Origin: Zymoseptoria tritici IPO323
Lineage: Eukaryota; Ascomycota; Dothideomycetes; Mycosphaerellales; Mycosphaerellaceae
Assembly: GCF_000219625.1 (NCBI RefSeq)
Contig: NC_018218.1
Span: 1,426,001-1,490,000 of the forward strand
Direction: 5' to 3'
Length of the DNA: 64,000 nucleotides
The notes under the pieces were generated by a model. It did no database searches. It was not told where the DNA came from and was given only the letters and a program-made list of their open reading frames with translations. The first letter of the stretch is position 1. Every line of letters starts with the position of its first letter. The translations under genes were made by a program, and so were the position numbers. Of the stretch, positions 10,701 through 20,985 are shown piece after piece.

Positions 10701-12631
10701 ATCTCTTTCTTAACTTTGCATTAGTAATTATAAGGATATACTTATATCTAAAGATATCTAGTAGAAAGATTAGTCCTATAATGTTAATATAGACCTTATC
10801 TAATAAGGATTAAGGTATTAGTCTTAGAGTTCTTAATACTACTCTCTATAACCTTACAAGCTTGTATAGCTTATAGTGCTTAAGTGTAGATATATTAATC
10901 TGCTTAAGTCCTTAGACTTAAGCCTTTGTTATACTAAGAATCTTATTCCTTATATAGCCTAGTCTCTAGTGCTATCTTGTTATATTAGCCTTAGGCATAG
11001 TAAAGGCTAGATAGGACATATTCCTATTAGTTATAGAAGCAACTTTAGTACTCCCCTTAGGGAGAGAGATAGTTGCATTCTAGAGGATTAGAATATTATA
11101 AGTAGACTAAACCTTGCCTATCTTCTTATTATTTCTTAGAATACATAAAGATAGCCTGTCTAGGTAGACCTTACACTTTAGCTAAAGAGTCTCTGCTAAG
11201 ATAAGGTTGTAATTAGAGTTAGGAGAGTATAATACATCTTATAAGGTAATATTTAACTTATTCCCCTTATACTTTATTATAATCCTTATACTTCCTAAGT
11301 ATGTAACTATATTTTATCTAATAGCTTAAGAGAACCTAATTAGGGTTTCTAGGGGTTTAAGGTCTAAGAACTAGGACTTATTATTAAAGAAGTAGTATAA
11401 TATACTAGAATCCTAGATAATAGTATTACTCCTTTATATTCTAGCGGTAGTAATTGCTACTCCTGCAAATAAGCTGTCTAAATTAGAGCCTAAGCCTATA
11501 TTAGAAGAGGAGATAGGCTTAATTACTATAGTATCCTTTCCTCCCTTCTTATTATATCTCTTGCTCTTATCTTAGGACTTCTTCTTATCCTTATTAGATC
11601 CTCCTTTTCCTTTATATACCTAGGACTTTAGGGCCTTATTAGGGTACTTCTTAAAGTAATCTACATTTGTATAAATATAATAGGTACACTTAGTATATTA
11701 ATTATTATCTACTGCAGCACCCCTAAATCCTCCTACTATCCTCTATATCTATAAAGGAGGTTCCTTAATTAATAAGGTAATTAGCTCTTTAAGAGTTATG
11801 TTCTTAATATAATAGGATTATCTCTAGCTTCTTAGGTATTCTAAATAGTAGAGGCCCTAGATAAAGAACAGCCTAATCTGCTTATTACTAAAGGTAAGCT
11901 TTAAGACTAGAATGTTCTTAGACCTAGAGTATTATTCTATTATAAAGATGTACTTGTAATACTACTTCTAGAAGTCCTTACAGTACTTCTAAGTGTTTGT
12001 TCCTTAAATCTTAATATTACTAATTCTAAGAATCCTTAGGCTATTATAAATGTTTATAATTATAATAGGCTTATAGGTAGCTGCAATAGTATTATATAGT
12101 TCCTTAGCTATCTTCTCTATATCCCTAAAGTTAGGCCTTAGAGATTAGTTAATCCTTTTGCTAATAATCCTATATGCAATTAGGTTATACTTATACTAGA
12201 CTTAGAGAGGAGTTAGTCTTAGTCTACTAGTTAGAATAGGTTCTGTTACTAGAGTGTCCCCTCCTTCTTTTTAGGAAGGAGTTAGAGCTTAGGAGGATAA
12301 AGTAGTACTCTCCTTAGTTAGTAGAGAGGGATATCTAACTTTAATTCCTAGCTTTAGTTAGGCAGGGTACTAGGGAATGTTATAAAAGACATAGCCTAAT
12401 ACCTCCTTATCTATAAGGGCTGCTTTAAGTATCCTTAACTAGTCTAAGAAGTTACTTCCCTTTCTTAGGACTTTATTCTCCTTCGCAGTCTTAAACTTAT
12501 TAGCCTATATTACAGCTGTTGTTATAACTAGCTCTTTCTCGGCTTGCTAGTTAACTATCTAAATAGTATATAGTAAGGTTCTAGTAGCTGCGCTTAGAAC
12601 AGACAATTCTTCCTTAAGTATGTAGTAGTTA

Positions 12632-12647
12632 CGCCGGGCTTATAACC
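12632..12647 (-). other. Primer-binding site for initiator tRNA-Met half
   Basis: On the minus strand, directly after the 5' LTR, the sequence is GGTTATAAGCCCGGCG. With one TGA-to-TAA RIP change reversed it contains GGTTATGAGCCC, the complement of the initiator-Met anticodon arm. Priming from an internal tRNA-iMet fragment is known from several copia-type elements. Confidence 0.75.
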
Positions 12648-12818
12648 TATTATAATTAGACTTAAGCTAAGTAGAAGAAGACCTCTAATTAGCAGGTATA
12701 TATTATTATGCAGAGAGAATCTTAAGTATAAGATTCTTACTTTAGCTATCTATGTGTAGGAATGCCTTAGCACTAGTCACGTGCACTTCACTAATGGTTA
12801 GTCTGATGATCCACAACA
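12648..12818 (-). repeat. Right LTR (the element's 5' LTR), 171 bp
   Basis: Partner of 5609-5779. It ends in an intact CAACA at the outer boundary. Its outer ~42 bp keep TCA, TGG, TGA and CCA, which are mutated in the other copy, while its inner part is mutated. Confidence 0.92.
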
Positions 12819-12823
12819 CATTG
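12819..12823. repeat. Target-site duplication CATTG, right copy
   Basis: Matches 5604-5608 and marks the right edge of the copia insertion. Confidence 0.85.
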
Positions 12824-13600
12824 GCGATGGAGACGTGAAAGCTGAGTCAGCAACACTCGAACCTGGAAGTCCCCGCCCTCGGGCTGCCCGAAATACCGAA
12901 GGCAGAACGGATGGAGCATATCTCTGGCCGAGGCCGTGCAAGAGACTGACATGACTGAGCAAGAACGTACTGTGGCACTCAAGATCATGTCGAGACGGTG
13001 GGAATGAAGTCGGGATGTAAAGTGCTGGCTCATGGAGACATGACATACGGTGAAAGGGGTATGGTATGGATCTGAACGTACTGTCAATGTACTGGCAGTG
13101 CGATCGTCGGTGTATATGTGGGTGTACTGGCGTAGAAAGCGTCCATGTCCTACCTTAGGACTGTATCAGGAGGTGTACCTGCCATCACTTCTGCCGTTGT
13201 CGTGCTCTCATTGAGACGCTCTTCGTTTTCGAATGCGAAAGCGCTGCAGCTGCCAGGAGTCCCTCGACTCCCTCCAAAAAGAAAGACTTGGAGCGCAGCT
13301 GTGAAAGAGTGATCTTAAGACCTGCATTCGAATTCCGGATTTTGGCAAAAGAACAAAATATCTACCTCAAAGAGGCAGTGAAACCTCCACGGTGAAACCT
13401 CCCCGAGGGTTTCTTTGGAAACGTCAATGTTTCAAATCGACCATTCACTGGTCGAGCGCGTCGGTCCATGGATTGCTCTCATTGGACCCCCTGTCCACGG
13501 ATTGCTCTCGTGGACGGAATTTGGACGGCTTTGTCCGAACATATACCTTCCCGCGCTTTCGGACATTGCCGAGCTGGCAGACGGCGAGCGGTAGTCGCGT
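12824..13600. other. Intergenic, no supported gene
   Basis: Normal composition resumes immediately after the element. Short minus-strand ORFs here have no coding character. An 11-bp direct repeat GGATTGCTCTC occurs at 13469 and about 13497. I see nothing else. Confidence 0.45.
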
Positions 13601-14385
13601 TTAAGCAAGCACGCCGCGGCCGCCCAGAGATGCATTCGGTATCCTCTCGTCCATTCTTCGCAGCATATCCTCCTGATGATGTATGCTCTGCCCATACTCG
13701 TGGATTGCCAAGCTCATACCACCGACCTGCCTCGCGATGCGCCGGATCTGGACCCGACTCAGCGTCTCAAAGAGCTGCTGTGCTTCCGCCTTTCGACGCA
13801 ACCGGACAAGTCTTCTACCCAAGTCGAATTCACGGTATGTATCCGTTGCGCCCAATACGCGTCATCCTCTTCTTCGTCATCTCGCCTCCCCTGATCCTGC
13901 GTCAATCTCCTGCCCGATGGCGCTCTGGCATACGCTGCATGGTCGTACGGCGAGACAGATCCACCCCTTCTGCTCCTATGCTTCGACAATCCGTCAATGC
14001 CATCCTCTCCAGGCTCGAGAAACGATTGCTCCAAGGCTCTGCAACGCTTCATGAGATGTCTCACAGTATCCGCCATGGTCTTCAGCGAGACGTCATTCAG
14101 TTCGATTCCAATGGATGTCTCCCCGCTCTGCTCTTTTCGCATTGCTCGGGTATGCTTCTTGCTCTGCTTTCGCATGGCCCGGATGTTTGCCCTCCCTTCA
14201 AGCAGCTCGGTCCGGAGATTGGCCAGATAGCTGTGGACCTCCCGTGGTGCCTGGCCCATGACCCCCAAGTTTACCCAGACGACTTTCAAGAAGGTCCCAA
14301 GCGTGAACACGAAGCTGATCAGACCAATGATACCAGTCGCCGTGGAGAAGGGCGACAGCTCGGTCTTGAAGATGATAATTCCCAT
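13601..14385 (-). CDS. Hypothetical membrane-anchored protein
   Basis: Starts MGIIIFKTELSPF, followed by a hydrophobic stretch at about residues 13-35 that should be a membrane anchor. A basic, coiled-coil-like region (about 55-135) and a disordered Arg/Asp/Glu-rich segment follow. The frame must shift near 13800-13857: a short intron of 44-56 nt joins it to a second frame (EAQQLFETLSRVQIRRIARQ) ending at 13601. Several GT..AG pairs give the right phase and I cannot choose between them. I do not recognise the family. A longer ORF on the opposite strand (13468-14535) has unnatural composition and is treated as a shadow. Confidence 0.6.
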
Positions 14386-15000
14386 AGTCCGGCCCTCCTC
14401 AGGGTGGCTGTCTACGGGTCCTGCGAGAGCAGACCGAGCACAGCAACGTGCTGCTCGTGCCGGACTGCCGCGACCGCGCCATGTTTACAGAAGGACGTGT
14501 GGTTCACGGACAGTGGAGATCGTGAAGGAGCCTAAGCTTTCGACGACCTGAAGTCTCTCCAGAGCCAAGCCAATCGATGGGACAGGGGCAGACAGACCAC
14601 AGTGCTGACAAAGCGTTCAAGGTATTGCCTGCTTGCCGGCTGTGAACGAACTTCTATCAAGATACCAGACATGCTGCCGAGCTCCTGGTACCGTTCACGA
14701 GCTTGCCAATATGGTACACACTCCTCAAGCAGGTGTTTCCAGATGAACGACCAATATGCAAGGCTGGCAATCGAGATCGTTGCTGTTCAAGCTTGCCCGG
14801 CTGCCAACTTGGAAGGCTTCGAGCTTCCGGGCCGAGGCAGGACATCCTTCCATGTTGACGACGAGACATATACCTTATTACACTCGTACACATTGCTTCA
14901 TTAATCCTGGACTGCTTCTAACTCGTAGACCTGACACAAACAGACCTCTCCGCACGACATCGATTCAATCTCAATAGTAGCAAGTCCACACCTAGGCATC
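14386..15000. promoter_or_regulatory. Divergent promoter region
   Basis: Head-to-head gap between the membrane-anchored hypothetical and the alpha/beta hydrolase. No gene is supported and no conserved motif is evident by eye. Confidence 0.4.
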
Positions 15001-16107
15001 ATGGCGGGCGGCAGCACGTTCACCTGGTCTCATGCCCTACGAATCGATTCAACACGATCGCCATTCGAGTCGCCGCTACCCCAAACACACAAAGCCTTCG
15101 CAGGAGTCAAACCAGTGTCATGGAAACGCTACAACATCGCCGGTATACTCGTAACAGTCCTGGGATTGGAAGAGCTACCACAACGACCGGAGGAAATCAC
15201 ATGCCTATGGCTGCTTCATGGACGAGGTGATACACAAGACAGCATGGCGTACACAGCAGCGGCCATGCTCAAAGCTTGGAACTCGAAGAAGAAAGCTGGA
15301 CAGAAGAGTCTGATATGCGTCTGCTTCGATCAACGAAATCACGGCAGTAGGATGATTGACAACCTGAACAACCTGTCGTGGAAACAAGGCAATCGAACCC
15401 ATGGCCCAGATATGTTCAATTGCTATGTTGGCACCGTACAGGATCTTTCGTCTTTAATGACGAAGTTGCCGATGTACTTGGGCTTCAAGATCAACGATCA
15501 CATTTGTGGTGGTGTCAGTCTAGGAGGCCACGCTACTTGGGTAGCTCTCATGACCGAGCCTCGAATAAGCGCCGGTCTAGTCGTGATTGGATGCCCCGAT
15601 TATACGAGCCTCATGACCGACCGAGCAATACGCAGTAAACTCCAGTCTACGTTGACCACAGATCCTCCAGGTCTTGACTTTCTCGGATCGCAGGACTTTC
15701 CACAACCCCTCATTGCTTCCATAGAACAGCACGACCCAGCCGGCATTCTTCTCGGCGAATTGGACGTGTACTCTCCAGATGACCATCTCAGTCCGCCTTC
15801 AGACTCGGAAGTCAAACGTCTACGACCTATCATCGAGCGGACGCTGGCCGGCAAGAAGGTCTTATGTCTTAGCGGAGGTAAAGACAAGCTCGTGCCTTAC
15901 AAGCAAGGAGAGATGTTCTTGACGTGGCTGAAGAAAGCTATCGATAAGGAATCTGGCTGGTTCAAAGACCAGGGCATCGAGCTGGAAGACATCCAAGATC
16001 CGCAATCTGGGCATGAGTTCTCGGCTTTGATGCGGACGGAAGCTGAGCGCTGGTTGTGTGATACGCTTGCTAGCGATCATTCTGCGGTACGATCCAGTAG
16101 ACTGTAG
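15001..16107 (+). CDS. Alpha/beta hydrolase
   Basis: Single-exon 368-aa protein. It has the alpha/beta hydrolase layout: an LLHGRGD segment near residue 70 (oxyanion region), a nucleophile elbow GVSLGG with Ser173, a GGKDKLVPY segment near 294 likely to supply the acid, and GHEF near 343 supplying His. No signal peptide or membrane segment is seen, so it is probably cytosolic. Substrate is unknown; the family includes esterases, lipases and peptidases. The ATG at 15001 lies just after an A/C-rich leader and is the first in frame. It converges on the transcription-factor gene across a 517-bp gap. Confidence 0.88.
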   Translation: MAGGSTFTWSHALRIDSTRSPFESPLPQTHKAFAGVKPVSWKRYNIAGILVTVLGLEELPQRPEEITCLWLLHGRGDTQDSMAYTAAAMLKAWNSKKKAGQKSLICVCFDQRNHGSRMIDNLNNLSWKQGNRTHGPDMFNCYVGTVQDLSSLMTKLPMYLGFKINDHICGGVSLGGHATWVALMTEPRISAGLVVIGCPDYTSLMTDRAIRSKLQSTLTTDPPGLDFLGSQDFPQPLIASIEQHDPAGILLGELDVYSPDDHLSPPSDSEVKRLRPIIERTLAGKKVLCLSGGKDKLVPYKQGEMFLTWLKKAIDKESGWFKDQGIELEDIQDPQSGHEFSALMRTEAERWLCDTLASDHSAVRSSRL

Positions 16108-16624
16108 AGTGTCATTCCTCCCCTCTCTGAAGGTGCACAGTCCCAGCCAAGCGAGTGAAATTTGTGCTGTGAAAGTTGTGCAAACAGTCGGAAATTTTGG
16201 CGGGATTTCTGTTCATCTGGGCGCTTTGTTAAGTCATCAGTGCGCTCGTAGAGACGACTGTGTGGTCGTCTTGGTATGGTCCCTTTACGCTCACCTGCAA
16301 GATATCGAGTCGGACCACTAAGTTACCTACACGGTCACCTCTGCGCCTACATGTACGCCGATTTGGCCGTCCTGGAAAGTCACCCTTACGCTCGTTCGAC
16401 CGTGCTGCTAAGCTGCCTGCACGCTTAGCTGCACGGTCAGTGAGGATATCGGGAAGCTTGAATGTACCGCTCTCGAGGCGTTCGAACAACGTAGCCGTAT
16501 ATGTATCGTCCGTTACATGTTCGGGTTGCAAGGTGTCGGACTCGTTGGCCTTCCCAGTACAGCAAGATGTTCGGTCATGCCAGTTGCATATCATCGTTAT
16601 TCGTATCTATCAATACAACCAACG
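16108..16624. repeat. Convergent intergenic gap with dispersed-motif copies
   Basis: Tail-to-tail gap holding copies of a short degenerate motif family: CTACATGTACGCC at 16347-16359 (also at 33855-33867) and a GCTAAGCTGCCTGCACG variant at about 16406-16422. No ORF or RNA gene is supported. Confidence 0.5.
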
Positions 16625-19222
16625 TCACCTCTGAATTCCTCTCCTTGAAGCATCCAGTAAGCCTTGCAGCAACTTCAGCCACGATGCACTCGTACCCCAA
16701 CACCTCAAGTCACCAAGCACCTTGATGCCCTGAGCCAACGCAGCCTCGGGCCCTCCAGGACCATACAGATCATCAACACCCGTCATATGCACACGCATCG
16801 TGTCGCCGCTGTGGATGAATTGCTGCACGAGTTCGTCGTCGGTCGGTCGGTCGATCAGGATGATTTCGCAGGGTGCATCGTCCTCCCCGGTATTCTGCGC
16901 TGTGGCGGTCTGGCCCTCCTGGACGGCAGCCGATCGATGTTGACCGAAAGTCCCGAATGCCCACAACACGAGTGCGCAAAGGGCGATGGTGGGTGCCTCG
17001 TAGAAAGCGTCAATGGCGTAGCGCCGTACGTGCCAAAAGCTCGAACCGGCGTGAAGAACAGCCAATCGAGCTTTGTACTGGTGCTGCACGGCCCATCTTT
17101 GAACAAGGTTTTTCGTGGCGATGCTTGCGTCGCTGTTCGGGCTCTTGCCACTTGCAATGCTTCTCGCGAGCCTGGTGATGTCGTCGAGTGGTACGAGCAG
17201 AAAGACTCTGGCCATGTGAAGGTGGAGTACAGTCGGGTGTTCGAGGCCACTGTTCTGGCCGATCGTGGCGTTCGCTTGCCAGTGAAGAACGTCCAGGGCG
17301 TCGCACGCGGAATTCTGCCATTTGGTGTAGGCTGGGATGGCAGGCAGCCAGATGGGACTTTTGGGCAAGTTTGTGGTGGACTGTCGACTCGCGGTGGGTT
17401 CCCAGTGGGAGAGTGGATCGGAATAGTACCGTTCAACGTCCCACATGCGATGATGGAGACCGTGAACAGTGAGGATTCTGGCAAACTCGCCGCGGTCCTT
17501 TGCCACGCGTTTCTCGACATAGAGCTCTTGCATCGCCTCGGTCAAGGTCGGGTAGGTCCTTTGGCTGTCGTGTAGTGCTCTCCATTCTTGACGGGTTGAA
17601 GCGTACCATAGCTTCTCCTCGCATGGAAGAGGCAAGCATGCGTCTCGTAGAGACAAGTTGATAGGTGTGCTGAAGTGAGCTGCGAGCATGCCATCCACGA
17701 ACCATGCACTATACGCAAGACGCTTGTTGCCCTCCTCGATGACCCATTCTCGCCACTCTGTCTCTTCGTCTCTGGTCTGAGCCGCCAGTGGCGGTAGCGG
17801 AAGCACCAACCCTGTTCGTCGGCGGCAAAGCGCAAAGATCTCAAGGAGCTCGTGGCGTGAATCTCGGGCGCGCAGGCGTGAGGACTCATCACCACAGTAA
17901 GCCATTCCAACGAGGTGGAGAAGATGCGCACCCGCGACGTGAACTGATCGCTCCCTGCCTTCTGGTATATTTTCATGGAGGAACAGCAGCCATCGACGAG
18001 CAAATTCGTGCATCGAGTTGGTCAACGGCGATTGATGTGCTTCCTGGAGGTAATGACTGCCGATAGCCGCCATTGTCAGGGTGAGGATCGGCCGTTGCTC
18101 GGCCACGTGGCAGAATGCTCTATGCCAGAATGGTAGTATTTGATCGAAATGCTGGTAATACAGGTATAAGAGGCGTCCAAAGGCCTGTCGAGATGGTAGT
18201 GCGACCGGCTCATAGGCTATCCATGCAGCGTGGCGAGGATCGATGCATAGCGTCAGATAACTTTCGTTGATTTCTGCCCACGCGTCTGCGCTTATGGTCC
18301 AAGCATGGTCCTTCGGATCATCCGTTGGATCATTGATCCTGAGGCTGAACGGATGCCAGGATCCTGCAATCTCCACGCGCTTTCTGTCCGGTGCAACCGG
18401 TGCGGTTGCGATCTTTCTCCGTTTGACACGGGGAAGCCTGGCGGGCTCTCCATCGACGTAGTACTCTCCTACGCTGCTGCAACTCTCGTCATATGCCGGA
18501 GATTCCGTTCCCGGCATCGATTGCTGCGATATCGCAAAGCTGGCAGGAGATTCGCTTGTCCCAATCAGCCGATTCCCGAGGGCGGACTGCGATCGTGGAG
18601 GGCCTCCCGACTGGAAAACGGGTCCGCTAGACGAAGATGGAGCAGAAAAGCCTTGTTGGTAGCCGGAAGCTGTAAGGTTGGGATCATGCATCATCAGCCA
18701 ATTCGAAGATGACAGAGCATTACCGTTCCACATGTTGAAGTCTAGCAGCGGCGGTACGGCCAAGTCCTGCCCCGGTGCGGACTCATGCCGGGATACGACG
18801 GGTTGTGGAACGACCACTGGGCTGATGTCCTGCATGTGAAAAGTGCTACCGTTGTCGTCGATGTCAACGACAGACTCGGCTGCGGTCGTGCCACCGTTGG
18901 TGCTCGGATATGAACATGGAATCTGTCGGGAACGGCACCGAGTGCAGTCCGCCTCGCCCGAGCACCTGGACTTTGATTTCTGGCAGTTCCAGCATGCTCT
19001 AACACCACGTTGAAGAAGACTTGGTGCAGCTTGATGCGTGATTTCATGTCGCTTCAGAGCGTCTCTGCGAAAGAACTCTTTGTGGCAGCCTTCTGCGGAG
19101 CAGCGAAATTGCCGCGATTCGGAGTGGATGAGCGCATGTCTCCTGAGGTGCTCGGACCTGCCAAATGTCTTGCCACATTCGTCGCAGCGGTAGTCGTTGT
19201 GTATGTCTCCACCAGAAGGCAT
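16625..19222 (-). CDS. C2H2 plus Zn2Cys6 fungal transcription factor
   Basis: Single-exon 865-aa protein with three zinc modules in the first 110 residues. These are a C2H2 finger at about 11-33 (YRCDECGKTF...H..IH), a second at about 39-63 (FRCSAEGCHKEF) and a Zn2Cys6 binuclear cluster at about 76-103 (ACWNCQKSKSRCSG...C..C...PC). A Ser/Pro-rich linker follows, then a fungal-specific transcription-factor middle-homology region (about 300-720) with the usual WIAYEP and YxxxHxxxPFWH-like stretches. It should act in the nucleus as a DNA-binding regulator; its targets cannot be read from context. All zinc ligands are present. The ATG follows a stop and sits right before the first finger. Confidence 0.92.
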   Translation of the reverse strand: MPSGGDIHNDYRCDECGKTFGRSEHLRRHALIHSESRQFRCSAEGCHKEFFRRDALKRHEITHQAAPSLLQRGVRACWNCQKSKSRCSGEADCTRCRSRQIPCSYPSTNGGTTAAESVVDIDDNGSTFHMQDISPVVVPQPVVSRHESAPGQDLAVPPLLDFNMWNGNALSSSNWLMMHDPNLTASGYQQGFSAPSSSSGPVFQSGGPPRSQSALGNRLIGTSESPASFAISQQSMPGTESPAYDESCSSVGEYYVDGEPARLPRVKRRKIATAPVAPDRKRVEIAGSWHPFSLRINDPTDDPKDHAWTISADAWAEINESYLTLCIDPRHAAWIAYEPVALPSRQAFGRLLYLYYQHFDQILPFWHRAFCHVAEQRPILTLTMAAIGSHYLQEAHQSPLTNSMHEFARRWLLFLHENIPEGRERSVHVAGAHLLHLVGMAYCGDESSRLRARDSRHELLEIFALCRRRTGLVLPLPPLAAQTRDEETEWREWVIEEGNKRLAYSAWFVDGMLAAHFSTPINLSLRDACLPLPCEEKLWYASTRQEWRALHDSQRTYPTLTEAMQELYVEKRVAKDRGEFARILTVHGLHHRMWDVERYYSDPLSHWEPTASRQSTTNLPKSPIWLPAIPAYTKWQNSACDALDVLHWQANATIGQNSGLEHPTVLHLHMARVFLLVPLDDITRLARSIASGKSPNSDASIATKNLVQRWAVQHQYKARLAVLHAGSSFWHVRRYAIDAFYEAPTIALCALVLWAFGTFGQHRSAAVQEGQTATAQNTGEDDAPCEIILIDRPTDDELVQQFIHSGDTMRVHMTGVDDLYGPGGPEAALAQGIKVLGDLRCWGTSASWLKLLQGLLDASRRGIQR

Positions 19223-19817
19223 CTCCGGACGAGCTGATGCTTTCTGTCGTGGTGTGGTGAGGTCCGGAGGGGGCCTGCCCTGGACAACCTTGAAATTCCA
19301 GAGGGTGTCGGACTTGCCTCCGGCAGAAAATATCCGGCATTCGACCGGGCATTCTCACGATACCTTATACTCAATGGCTTATAGATCGAGCAAATGACTC
19401 GGTAGATAGAGACACATGAACTGACGATTGCGGAGACTGGTGATCAGTCACAACAGCAACCGAACAGCAAGGAGTGATCTTCCTTCATCAACACATAGGT
19501 ACTCCCGACGAAAAACAAGCCATGCATCCAAATCCGTAGTTCTACTAGCCATGCTCAATCACTCCTTTCTCCTAGGTACGTACTCTTCGCCTGGAGCTGA
19601 CAGGAGCACACTTTCAACGTGGTAACATGGATGTCATTATACTGTCGATTCGGGTTGAACGCATGATAAGATCAATGCTCTCGTGGAAATTCTCAGTGGC
19701 AACGCCAACGCCGTGCTATCCAGTGGAACTCATGAAGTCTAACTCGAAATATCCCGAGAAGTTGTACGTCAACCGCGGCTGCGTTTCGTACACATGTGCA
19801 CACAGCCGGTGAGGTCC
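19223..19817. other. Intergenic, no supported gene
   Basis: Lies between the start of the transcription-factor gene and the 3' end of the SH3 gene. Two short plus-strand ORFs have no coding character. Confidence 0.45.
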
Positions 19818-20728
19818 TTAGAAGATCGAGTTGACAATATTGCCACCAATTGTGGCACCAGCACTGCAGCAGAGGTTAGTATCAACGAGCGAAAGACTTT
19901 ATACTATCCAGAATAAGCTTACCCAAAGATCGCCGCGTTACCCAACTTCTTGCCGAACTTCTTGCCTTGTTGCTCAGCTGTGAAAATGTCAGCATGCCAC
20001 TCTTGTCACAGCTCAACAAAACCACGGCTTACCTTTGCCTGGCACTTTGCCCTCGCCGTTACCCTGTCCGCTGATCTCCAACGGCATGTTACCGTAGTTG
20101 TTGGTAGTGCTCGACGCCGCTGCCTTCTCTTCCACGACCTTGACGTAGCTGCGCGGGAAGATACCTTCCTGTCCAGTGCGGCTGGACCGACCCTTCCACC
20201 ATTCCGCATTCATGTATTCCGTTACGGTTATGTGATCGTTCGGTTGTAGTTCGAGATCTCCAGCATCGGTTGAGTTGTACGGGTATAGAGCTGTGGCTTG
20301 TGCGAGAGGTGGGTAATTGGCGACTGGTGGAGGAGCATTGTATGCGGGAGGAGCTTGTTCGTGCTGCGCCTTCTCGTCGTAGTAGCCGTTCGAGTTGGCC
20401 TGAGGCTGATTGTGGTTGTTGAGCGACAAGTTGTTCATTGAAGCATTCGGCACCGGCGTTGGCGCGTGGGATACGGGCCCGTTGACGGCGGAGGGTACAG
20501 CGCCTACTGAGATTGGCGCATGGAGCGCTGTTTGTGCTGGGACTTTGCTGAGAAGTTCGCTGAGGGTCTGAGGGCTGATCACGGAGGCATCGCAAAGGTA
20601 TTCGAGTTCCTGGAGAGAGTTAGTCCTGGTAGAAGCAAGTTGAAGCGGCGATCGTGGAGCCTTACGGCTTTGATGGTGCGGATGGACCGGTTGACCATGG
20701 CCGCATGCATTTCCTCTGCTGAACCCAT
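19818..20728 (-). CDS. PIN3: LSB1/PIN3-like SH3 domain protein
   Basis: Four exons: 20728-20666, 20609-20033, 19977-19923 and 19863-19818, giving 246 aa. All introns are GT-AG, 55-59 nt; the first has an ACTAAC branch point. The N-terminus (MVNRSIRTIKAELEYL) matches the LSB1/PIN3 family, whose yeast members bind Las17/WASP and influence actin patches and prion formation. A Pro/Asn/Gln-rich linker contains a PPAYNAPPP stretch. The SH3 domain spans about 140-195 (ALYPYNSTDAGDLEL ... WWKGRS ... GIFPRSYV). The tail is KKFGKKLGNAAIFGAGATIG, typical of fungal homologues. The start is chosen because exon 1 reads straight into the family motif. Confidence 0.92.
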
Positions 20729-20985
20729 GATTGTTTGGTTTCCTTGCAGGTACTGGGATCTTCGATGTTGTAACAGGAGTTGTAAGGACAATGGTGAGGT
20801 CCAAGAGGTTGATCTTGAAGTCCGCGCGTTGCACATGCAATTGCGGCTGTGCCGATCACCGATGACCGAATGAATAAGGCGCAGGGATGAAAGGCGCTCT
20901 TAGCTTCGGCGCTTCGGAACCGCACTTCTTCTTCCACACAACAACATGCCCGCGATATGCTCAGCTCGTCTGAACCTTTGTGGGA

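Larger units (their letters stand above)
5609..12818 (-). mobile_element. RIP-inactivated Ty1/copia LTR retrotransposon
   Basis: A 7.2-kb element, about 6.4 kb without the nested insertion. The primer-binding site next to the right LTR and the polypurine tract next to the left LTR show it reads on the minus strand. Eroded pol remnants follow the copia order. A gag-pre-integrase motif lies at 10948-10974, with H and RLG residues intact around new stops. A reverse-transcriptase YxDD box lies at 8771-8782, reading Y-I-D-N after G-to-A change. A ribonuclease H SSTxAEY remnant lies near 8150-8175. No long ORF survives: TGG and CAG codons have become TAG and TAA. The AT-rich, TA-rich composition is typical of repeat-induced point mutation. 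About 1.1 kb of RIP-damaged sequence between the end of pol and the left LTR (5780-6826 and 7682-7790) is unassigned. Confidence 0.93.

Noticed and set aside
5780..12647. Functional genes or a centromere in the AT-rich block
   Set aside because: LTRs, target duplication, primer site and pol remnants explain it as one RIP-mutated retrotransposon.
12791..13087. 98-codon minus-strand ORF spanning the right LTR edge
   Set aside because: It runs from the LTR into unique DNA with no coding character; the boundary is explained by the retroelement.
13468..14535. 355-codon plus-strand ORF
   Set aside because: It is antisense to the membrane-anchored hypothetical; its composition (many Arg, Ser, Pro, Cys without pattern) looks like a shadow, whereas the minus frame has a clear hydrophobic anchor.
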